Shown here: piece by piece, positions 13,039 to 22,215 of the stretch | Position numbering within the stretch: position 1 is the stretch's first letter | Layout of the letters: every line of letters starts with the position of its first letter | NCBI GenBank assembly: GCA_013399695.1 | Contig: VXAU01004384.1 | Span: 1,075,818-1,139,817 of the forward strand | Source of the DNA: Formicarius rufipectus | Taxonomy: Eukaryota; Chordata; Aves; Passeriformes; Formicariidae | Length of the DNA: 64,000 bases | Direction: 5' to 3' | The notes under the pieces: generated by a model | Database searches by the model: none | What the model saw: only the letters and a program-made list of their open reading frames with translations | What the model was told of the DNA's origin: nothing | Made by a program: the position numbers and the translations under genes

Positions 13039-13640
13039 ACAGAACCATAGAACGGTTTGGGTTGGAAAGGACACTGAAGATCACCCAGTTCCAACCCCTC
13101 TGCCATGAGCAGAAACACCTTGCTCTAGACCAGATTCCTCAAAGCCACCTCAAATCTGGCCCTGAACACTTCCAGGGACAGGACATTCACAAATTTCTTG
13201 GAAAATCCATTCCAGTGCCTCACCACCTTCACAGTAAAGACATTCTTCCTTCTATCTAATATAAACCTGCTCTCTTTCAGTTTAAAGCTATGTCCCTTTG
13301 TCCCATCACTACAGGCCCTTGTGAAGTTTCTCTCCATTTTCCTGCAGTTCCTTTAGGTAGTGGAAGGTCCTCTAAGGCCTCCCCTGATCCTTCTCCTCTC
13401 CAAGCTGAACAATCTCAGGTGTCTCAGGTGTCTCTGCCTGCCCCATAGGAGAAGTGCTCCAGCCCATCATCTCTGTGGTCTCCTCTGGACTTGCTCCAAC
13501 AGGTCCACGTCCTACTTACATTGGGGCCCACAATGGATGCAGCGCTCCAGGTGGGGTCTCACCACAGCAGAGGGGCAGAATCACCTCCCTCCACCTGCAG
13601 GCCACCAAAGCCAGTCAGGCTTTCGAGTTCCTGGCCTGAA
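13039..13640 (-). mobile_element. CR1 LINE, 3' UTR and end of ORF2, inverted
   Basis: Opens with ACAGAACCATAGAACGGTTT (reverse complement of the CR1 3' end) and continues through typical CR1 phrases such as CCTCACCACCTTCACAGTAA and CCTTCTCCTCTCCAAGCTGA. Open frames here are CR1 remnants, not host genes. Confidence 0.9.
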
Positions 13641-14045
13641 ATATCATTGTAGTCGGAAAAAACCCCAACAACAAACAAGCCTAGTCTGAATTTGCCACAC
13701 ACTTGCTCACTCTCCTCACAAGCTGCTCATACTGATTGGCAGGCATTTTATGTATTTCTTCGCATCTGCTGGAGCATTTCTGAGGAAGAGCAATAGGATA
13801 TGAGGAAGAACTCTTTGTGCACTGCTGTATTTCAGCACAGAAACCATCGCTGTGGCAGCACGTACCGAGGGCACACCGCGACCATCCCTCCGGCTGGTGC
13901 GGCAGTGGGATGTCCACCCTCCTGCCCCACACCTGTTCCTCCGGCTCTTACCTCATTAAAAAAAATAAATAAATTAAACCCTCCGTCAGAAAAAAAAAAA
14001 TAATAAAAAAACCTTAGAAGCGATTCCCAGTGGTTTGCACACTGG

Positions 14046-14720
14046 AGATGGCGTGTTACGGCCCGGTCGCTGAAGGCTCATGGAACTCCCGCCCCTCGCC
14101 GGGACCTGCCGGGTGCGGGCGAGGAGAGGCTCCCCGGCTGTACCACTGCGGGCCCGCCGGGTGAGTGGGACATGAGGCGACCGCTCCTCGCCTCGGCACC
14201 ACTCGGCACCACCCGGCTCCTCNNNNNNNNNNNNNNNNNNNNNNNNNNNNNNNNNNNNNNNNNNNNNNNNNNNNNNNNNNNNNNNNNNNNNNNNNNNNNN
14301 NNNNNNNNNNNNNNNNNNNNNNNNNNNNNNNNNNNNNNNNNNNNNNNNNNNNNNNNNNNNNNNNNNNNNNNNNNNNNNNNNNNNNNNNNNNNNNNNNNNN
14401 NNNNNNNNNNNNNNNNNNNNNNNNNNNNNNNNNNNNNNNNNNNNNNNNNNGGTGCCGGGAGGGCCGCGGGGCCGGCAGGGCAGGGTAGGGCATCGCGAAG
14501 CGGCCGCCGCTGGTGCGGGAGGCCGAGGGGCCGCCCTTATCCCCGGTGCCCCTATCCCCGGCCTGCCCTGGCCGAGCTGCCCGTGCCGGACCTGCGGGGT
14601 GGGAGGAGACGCGTGGCGAACCGGGAAAGGGCGCGCGCGGGCTGGGAATGCCGCTCTGCCCTCCCTCCTTCCAAGGGTGCTGGCCCAGGTGTGGGCACGA
14701 GGCAGGCCGTGAATTGGGTC
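14046..14720. promoter_or_regulatory. CpG island without an assigned gene
   Basis: Dense CpG on both sides of a 228-base N gap (14223-14450), about 3 kb upstream of the OTUD4 promoter. A donor-like GTGAGT occurs on + at 14161, and a strong minus-strand donor GAG|GTAAGAG at 13952/13951. It may be a lncRNA or an alternative promoter for OTUD4 or for the neighbouring minus-strand gene. Frames crossing the gap are not evidence of coding. Confidence 0.55.
14223..14450. other. Assembly gap, 228 N
   Basis: Run of N inside a CpG island; the true length is unknown. Confidence 1.
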
Positions 14721-14749
14721 ACAGAACCCCTCTTGGTTCACAGATAAAA

Positions 14750-16548
14750 TTAGGTGGTTTTTTTTTTAGGCTGAGTTAGCTTCCTGGGCTGATTCGAGTG
14801 CATGGGCTGAGAGAGGAGAAGCTCGTGGCTGGAGCTGCTGCACGTGGTAGCTGAAAGTGTTAATAAAGCTGCTTGCTCATTAGAACATCTGTAATAGCTT
14901 TCATTAGAACATCTGTAATAGCTCTCGAGTTATAATTTGGCCATTCCTGTCTTGTTGGAGCATTCATTTTAATGCCGAGGTGTTTCAAATTGCCTTTGGG
15001 TGTGTGCTTTTCTCCTTTAGCCTTAGAAACTGTGTGTGTACAGGGTAGATTTCTTCAGCAAGAGCTAAACGTTTTTTAGAAATTGATTGATTCTTGTACA
15101 CAGCAGCACTTGGTTAAAAAAAAAAAATCTCTGCGGGTCACCATCGCTCAATGAGCTTCAGGAGTTGGTCACAGAAAGCAGGCTTTTAGGACACTGATAA
15201 CTAGATGACTTTCATTTTCTGTGCACTTATCAGAACCATCTTTATGTCCTGTTACGTAGTGGATGATCTCGTGTGTTATAGGCATTCTTAAGTCTAACAG
15301 ATGTGATGAAAGGCATTTGCCCTTCCCCTCACCAGCCTTTAGAATCACAGTGACAAAAGGCTGAAATATGTGGTAGGACAGATTTGTGAACATGTTAGAG
15401 GATAGTTCTGTCTCTAACACTGACAAATAGGGTAAGGAAAAAGAGAATATTCCTGAGAAATTCTGTAAGTGAACACTAGTTTGGCAGTTCTCAAAAGTAT
15501 CTTGCCAAATCACTTTTATCTACAGAAGAAGCATGTCTCGCATGTCTCTGCTAGCCTGGGTTCCTTAAGTGAATATGGTAGCTGAGTCAGTGGCAGCAAC
15601 TGTTTATAGTTCAATCTTGTTAGATGACCTTTCCCATCTTCTGATGAGAAGTTTGAGCTTCCCCTGCAGCCCCTCACTAGTATTTTTATCTTGCCTTACT
15701 TGTCTGAAACATCCCCATGCTGCTTAATTAGCTCTTGGTGTCTTCTCTCAGGTTCTGTTAGGGCTTTACTTTTACTTCTTTCAGTTTCTATTCTCTTTGT
15801 CTACAGAGATTCTGGAATCTGCATTTATTTCCAATATCTTTCTGGCAAAGTTCAGCTTCTGTTAGGAAAAGAGGGTTTGATGCTGCTTGTACAGAGCTGG
15901 TGGAGCACTAGATTTGGCCTGAATTTTAACTTCTGCTTATTCAATCAATTACTATTATATACAGATCTTGGTTCAAATCACTGTCCTCCCTGGTCTTATT
16001 ACTGTCAGCTGAAAGTAAAAATCAAGGGGTTTGTTCTTCCTGTCTTTACCACTCTTTCCTGCATTTAACTTTGCTCATTTAAGCTTAGAAGTAGCTAATA
16101 GGATCTTATTTATTGCTAGTGCTACTGAGAGCTTTGTAGCTGCCCCTCCCAGCTATGTTGTACAACCAGAGTAAAAAAAGCCTTACAAGTTTCGAGGGCA
16201 TCCTTTCTTGTCACATCTTCTGTGTCAAAACCATCTAAAGGCTGTTTACAATGCCAAGCAAAATTTAGTCATGCAATTGCAGCAAAAATGTCTGTGGCTT
16301 CTTACAACTAAGAGTGGCATACAGGTAAAGCAGCACCTTAGAAGTATTGAATGGCTTTGGCTTCTTTAAATCTGTTTTTATTTAAACCTTCTCTTATCAT
16401 CTCTGTTTTATTTCCATCTTCTTTCCTGCAAGTGGGTGGAGTTAAAAAGTAATCTTGCAATGCCATCTGTTGAGGAGGGGAAACAACCCCAAACCAAACA
16501 AAACCCAACTAAATCCACAAACCCCACATAGTGCAGATTAGCTTTCAG
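14750..16548. other. Upstream of OTUD4, no gene recognised
   Basis: Apart from the 24-bp duplication near its start, I see no repeat family, exon or RNA gene. The frame at 15691-16068 has no recognisable similarity. Confidence 0.5.
14877..14924 (+). repeat. 24-bp tandem duplication, two copies
   Basis: The unit TCATTAGAACATCTGTAATA-GCTT occurs twice in a row with one difference at the last base. Confidence 0.85.
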
Positions 16549-17205
16549 ACATAGAATTGTACAATATTAAGTGGCTAGCATGGACCTTAAAGATCATCTA
16601 GTCCCAATCCTGCTGCCATGGGCAGGGACACCTTCCTGTGGACCTGGTTGCTTATCCAGCTTAGCCTTGAACACTGCAAGAGTTGAGGCATCCACAAATT
16701 CTCTGTTCCAGTGCCTCACCATCCTCATAGTAAAGAATTTCTTCCCCATATCTAAGAATTTCTACTTCCTCTCTGAGTTTGAGGCCGTTCCCCTTGTCCT
16801 GCCACTACAGCTCCTGATGAATAGTCCCTCTCTGGCTTCCCTGTAGGCCCCTTCAGATACTGGAAGCTGCTGTGAGGTCTCCACACAACCTTCTTTTCCC
16901 CAGCCTGATCAGCCCCAGCTTTCTCAGCCTGTTTTCATAAGGGTGGTGCCTCAGTCCTCTTGCCAACCTCGTGGCCTTCTCTGGCCTTCCTCCCACAGCT
17001 CCATGCCCCTCTCACGCTGGGGGCCCCAAAGCTGGATGCGGTGCTGCAGGTGGGGCCTCCCAGCAATGGGAAGAGTGGGAGGATTAACCTCCCCTGCCCC
17101 GCTGGCCACGCTCCTTGGGATGCAGCCCAGGATTCGGCTGGCTCTCTGCGCTGCGAGTGGTGCACACTGCCAGCTCACTGTCCAATGTTTCAGCCATCAG
17201 CCCGG
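16549..17205 (-). mobile_element. CR1 LINE copy ending next to the OTUD4 promoter
   Basis: Runs from the 3'-end-like ACATAGAATTGTACAATATT through GTGCCTCACCATCCTCATAG and TGGATGCGGTGCTGCAGGTG to about 17205, in reverse orientation. Its truncated 5' end lies within about 100 bases of the ZNF143-type site and CpG island. Confidence 0.88.
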
Positions 17206-17297
17206 TGTGGGCTACCAAACTAAAAAGCTGTGGGATGAGCCCGACGGGGAGCAGGGCGTACAGCCCGGCCTGGGGCGCCGAGTCCGGCTCCTCCGGG

Positions 17298-17317
17298 ACT
17301 ACCGCTCCCAGAAGCGC
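17298..17317 (+). promoter_or_regulatory. ZNF143/THAP11-type promoter element
   Basis: Reads ACTAC, three bases, then TCCCAGAAGCGC. The known long ZNF143 site is ACTAC-AAY-TCCCAGMATGC, so the flanks and spacing fit, with differences in the spacer and the last bases. Such sites usually lie within about 100 bases of housekeeping-gene start sites. Confidence 0.6.
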
Positions 17318-17571
17318 CCGGGCCGAAAGTGAAAATAAGCGCCAGGTTACGCTCCTGTTTGTGCCCTCCCCTCCTCTCCCCTCCCTCCCTCCCCTCCCGG
17401 CGGGCCGCACGTGTCCTTCCTTTCCCTTTTGTTTTCCACCCGCAGGCCGGCTGCGCGCTCGGCGCTCGCACCGGGACCCGGGACGCGCTCTGGGAGCGAC
17501 GGAGCCCGGCAAGTCCAGGCTGCGCAGGAAAACTTCGCCGCCACCGCCGCCCTTCTCCCCGCGGTTCCCAC

Positions 17572-17664
17572 ATGCGAGTGGACGGCGTGAGCCTGGCTGC
17601 TGCTCTTCCTGCTGCTGCTGCTGCCGCACCTGTGCCCGGCCCTGGAGCTGCCATGTGGGACTAG
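17572..17664 (+). other. Upstream ORF of 30 codons in the OTUD4 leader, with nested MWD uORF
   Basis: An ATG at 17572 opens an Ala/Leu-rich 30-codon frame that ends at TAG 17662-17664, 13 bases before the main start. A second in-frame ATG at 17653 gives the three-codon uORF Met-Trp-Asp. The 17572 ATG has a weak context (C at -3); the 17653 ATG is moderate (G at -3, T at +4). Whether they are in the mRNA depends on the start site. Confidence 0.55.
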
Positions 17665-17677
17665 GAGAGCGGCGAGC

Positions 17678-17815
17678 ATGGATGCGGCGGGCAGGGACGG
17701 CGGCGGGGACGGCCCCGGGGGCGCCTCCATGGACCGATACCTGCGATCTCAGGGCTTGTACAGGAAGAAGGTGGCCAAGGATGGATCCTGCCTTTTCAGG
17801 GCCGTGGCCGAGCAG
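17678..17815 (+). CDS. OTUD4: OTUD4 coding exon 1 (residues 1-46)
   Basis: Starts MDAAGRDGGGDGPGG and runs into the OTU core MDRYLRSQGLYRKKVAKDGSC. It carries Asp35 and the nucleophile Cys38, and ends AEQ before the donor gtgagt in phase 0. The Gly-rich N-terminus varies between species. A second in-frame Met at residue 18 (SMDRYL) corresponds to the human MDAYL methionine and could be an internal start. Confidence 0.95.
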
Positions 17816-20800
17816 GTGAGTCCTGGCGTTAAACAAAGCTCCTGAAAGCCTGGGGAGTGGGTCTCGTTAACGGGGTGGTAATTAGTGTTAAAACGCGGAC
17901 AGGTATAGGTTAAGGTTACGCCGTCATGTGCCAGTGAAGAACTTGCCCATTAGAATAATTGGCGTCCTGCGAGGTGGGAAAAGTTCCGCTTGTACAGCCG
18001 CTTCCTCTCGCCAAGAAATCCTTACCTGTTTCGACCTTCCAGCGCCTCCTCGGAGCTTTTCTCAGTGTAAGATTTCAACATTGGAGCACAGCTGCTGTGC
18101 ATGAGACTGTCTAGGAAAGGGAGTTTATTGGAGAGAGCTGGAAAGTCGCGTTCTTAGTGTTGTTAATTAGCTGACTTTAAAATTAGAGAACGCGAGTAAT
18201 TTATTTTCTCTTCTTCCTGTTGAATTCCCCTCCCCCATTTCAGTGTAAGTGTTAAAGGAAAAAAGTGACAGCGTCATCTTGTCTTAAGTACGAGCAAACA
18301 GCAGTGGGAGCTCTGGTACTTCTGATGGTGGGATCCCTGAGCCCTGTGCTAATTATATACACTGTTCACTTTTTTAATTTTGTTTTTTTTTTTTTTTAAA
18401 TTACTTTCTCCGTTTAATTGTAAGCTTAGGCAAGCAAGTACTATTGATTGGAAGTGACTATTTTTTTAATTTCGAGAGAATAAGTGGTGAATTTATATTG
18501 ATATTTTGGTGGTTTTAATACATAGAAGGTTTTTCTCACACTCAAGTGTTGGTAAAACTTTTTTTTTCAACTATAAAGTTTTTAACATCCCATTCGCATT
18601 ATATTATAGAATCATTTATGTTGGAAATGACCTCCAAGAAGGGAAGGTCTTTAATTCAGATTTAGTAGATGTTTATCCACAAATTTGGTCTAATCCCTGC
18701 ACTGTTCATTCTGAACTGAATTTGGAAGTGTTTTATATTGAGGGTAGTGTATAAGGATTGCAAGAGATGCTGCAGCTTAAATTGTCTGGAACTGCCCTAC
18801 ATTGGGGTGAAGGTGCAGGCAAAGTCATGTTAGAGATAACTTGGAACCTATGACGAAAGTAGTAGTTCTCCAGTAGAGATTTGAACAGGAGATAAAATGC
18901 AGGTGTTATAAAGAGATCTGAGCTCCCGGCTTCCAAAACAGTGTTTGGGCAGCAGGCCTCTTAAAGTCAAGAGAAAGTAAACTGCACTCTCTGAGACTTG
19001 TTTGAGTAGTTGGTTTCCTGATGCACTCCTGGTGTAATTTGCTTCTCTGATTAACTGAAGTCCTTTACAAAGGAGTCAGTTAAAGATTAACAATAAAAGC
19101 CAGTCATTTTGCTTAGTAAATCCTCATAAAATTGAATGTTTGAGTTTAGTAAACCTGTGAATTCTGCAGTTATTTTTTGATCAAGTAATTGAGGTTTCAC
19201 TCACATGAGGATGATGTTACTGAATGAGCACGCATGTTAAATATTCTTAAAAATAAAACTAGAGTATTTCCAAGCCTGTATTTAGGCAGCAGTCATTAAT
19301 TATTTGTGACCTGTCATCAAAACTCCTAAGATCCAATGTCACTTTCTTGTCTTTCTCCCTCTGTAGGTGTTACACTCTCAGTCTCGGCATATTGATGTTA
19401 GGATGGCTTGTGTAGACTATCTTCGGAAAAATAGGGAGAAATTTGAAGCGGTAAGTGTTTTTGTTTTCTTGGTGAGCATTCTAAAAAAAAAAAATAAAAA
19501 AATACTGCTTTATTCCTTGCACCTTTCTCAGGTATATCCTGCTGTTTGTGGCAGTCTTCATCCTAGTTAAATGCCAGCAAGTGCTTTTTAAAGTGAATGC
19601 TCTTTAAATTAATTGGCATGTGTGTGGTAGTAACTGATTTTCATAAGCCTGGAGAAAGACCTGTGTGCTCCTTGCACTGGACTAATGTGGGTGGGAGAAG
19701 TTTTTAAAGCTCATTGAAAAAGAAAAGCAGACTTTCTCAAACTTGAATAGTCTATAGTGAAGGTACCAGAATTCTGGATTTTGTTTTAGTATAATGCTTT
19801 TTTTAATAAGAGTCATAAAATATTCTTATTGTGGTAATTAGTTGCTTTTACAGTATATAAGGGATTTGACTGATGAGATTGGTGACATTTTGTTCAGGGT
19901 CCACAGTTTATTATCCAGTGGCAGCGTAGGGTGTTTTTCCCCTAAACATCTGTAAGGAAGTTTTTCATAAATCGTGCATGTAAAATATTTTTATATTGAT
20001 CTATAGTTGGTCAGTGTCACCAGTGTTGGCATCATAAAAACTCTTTTTTTCTTTCTTTTAACGTGATAATCAGTGGTGCTCCTGTTTGTGTTTGTATGGG
20101 TTGTAGTATGTGTTTTTTTTACCTAATTTACAGGATATCAAAAACAAGAGTATATGTAAGGATTTATTACTGGAGGATTATTACTCAGCTCTCCATTTCT
20201 GTTCTGAATTTACCCAGACCCAAAGTAAAAAGAAGATTGTTTTAGATGCCTGTTGGCATAGGGAAGAAATGGAGAGCAGGAATAAGAATGTGCCTGCTAT
20301 AATTTCCGGCAAAGTGCCTTCTGCTCAAATGTGACTGATCACATAAATGTAGAAATTTTCAGGAATTAATGATACAAAGTAGAGTAACTCTCTCTGGGGC
20401 AATGCAGCTCTGACTTGACTCTTTCCATTTGCCAGGACTGTTGGCTTGTGTCCAGTCCATCTCAGGATTTAACCAGCTCTTGGATCTCTCTCTTCCTATT
20501 TTATTTTTTTTCTTTTCACCACTGAATTTTTGAGCCCTTTCTTTCCAGAATTACCCTACTCACTTCAATGTCTACTTCTTTACTTTTTTCTTGTTGCCTT
20601 GTGTAGTGTTTTGATATACTGCACCATTATTGACTCTTTAGTATATGTTGTTTCCCATCCCTAGTTTTGGCATCTTCTCATCCAGGTAGCTGCTTTGTCA
20701 GCCTTAGCTGGTTTTTCTATCTTGACCTCTGTCCTCCAAATTCCTGGTCTAATTGTTCTTTTTTTTCCTCCTTAATCCAAGTGGTATGACCTCTCTGTCC

Positions 20801-22127
20801 ATTTCTGCTGTCCTTCTTAAAAGTCTCCTTTTCAACCGTTTCTTGTAATTTTTCAGAAAAAGTGTTTCATGTGAAAGGTTGAGGTGTTTCGTATTTGTTC
20901 TCCTTTCCCAGCCAGTGTTCTTCCTCGCTCAAGTACCTCGGTTCAGCTCTGCTGATTTCCTTTGCTGCCTGTGTTTCTTACTGTACTTTTTGTTTTCCAT
21001 CTGGAATACAGCGTTATCTCTCTTAAAAAAAAAAACAAACCTGAGGCGCCCAAACATCATAAACAAGAAGGCCTCTCCCTAACCTCCTAGTTCAGCTATT
21101 TACTTGCTGCCTCCTTAGTAGTTACACTCTATTGACATGTGTTGGTGGAACTTAGTGGAGTTCCTTCTCTCCCTGTCTATTGTAACCATTTCAGCTTGAA
21201 TTTGTGTTTCTTTTGCTCCACTGATACTGTTGTAATCACAGTTTCAGGTGTGTAACCACTGTCTTCTCTTTCTTTCTCATCCTGTCTCAAAATGTTATCT
21301 TTAATTGCTGTCTTAAATTCATTCTGTAACTCCTTCCTATGAGAACTTTCTGGTGCTTTTCCTTTCTTCCTCAGCACATTATCTGTAGGCTGTTTAATTT
21401 TGACATAAAAAGCAACTGCTGTCTGTGATCATGTGTTACTGATCCACCTTTTTAGCTTCACACCTGATTGCTTCTGTCCGAATTAAAAATTTGAACCAGA
21501 CTTTTTGATAATCTTAGGAGCAACACTGTCTAAAAGGAGGTTCAAAATGGCTAAAGCGGAACTTTTAAGCTCACTACTTAGTTTTCGTTATTATCTTGTT
21601 TCTTAATCACTATGGGTAAAGAAGCAATCCAGCTTGTAAGCTTAAGTTCATAGAGATTTCCATCTGTGTTTGGACCTCTGTGGATCTTTAATTTAATTAA
21701 ATCAAACAGATTGTGACTAAATAGCAAACTTCAAATGCAACCTCTCTATGGCTGAAACAGTTTGAAGTTAACATGCCTTGATGACTGCAGCATCTTTGTT
21801 CCTGACAAATGTGGATTTTGACCTCTAAAGTGTGCCCCGATTCTTTGCATCCTTTTGCTGGGAGTAAAAGCTTGTTTGAAGCGATACAGAAAAGAGGAAA
21901 AAGTGCTTTATGGGCTGACACTATATCTTCTCACTGCTTCCATACTACAGAAAGGCCACTCATTCCTGGTGGTCCGTTGCTGCCTATTTCTTTTAACGAG
22001 ATACTTGAATAAGTCCACACTTGCCCTCTCTAGTGATTCTCTGCCTGCCTCGGATGAATTGCCCATAAACACCTACTTGGCAGCATCTTTCAGATTTCCC
22101 ATTTAGCTGCTAAATTTCATTTTTGGG

Positions 22128-22215
<88 letters not shown>

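Larger units (their letters stand above)
17220..17677 (+). promoter_or_regulatory. OTUD4: OTUD4 CpG-island promoter and 5' leader
   Basis: A CpG-dense block begins right after a CR1 copy and continues into exon 1. It lacks an obvious TATA box, has a C/T-rich stretch at about 17360-17400 suited to Sp/KLF factors, a CACGTG E-box at 17408-17413 and a ZNF143-type site at 17298-17317. The start site cannot be fixed from sequence; I place it between about 17320 and 17560. Confidence 0.75.

Noticed and set aside
13042..13689. Frames such as 13360-13689 that looked gene-like
   Set aside because: They are translations of inverted CR1 sequence.
13986..14747. Long open frames on both strands spanning the first N gap
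   Set aside because: Their length comes from unknown bases and GC-rich sequence that lacks stops; no recognised protein similarity.
17084..17836. A 250-residue minus-strand frame and a 234-residue plus-strand frame over the OTUD4 promoter
   Set aside because: They overlap a CR1 copy, the CpG island and OTUD4 exon 1 in other frames; GC-rich stop-poor DNA explains them.
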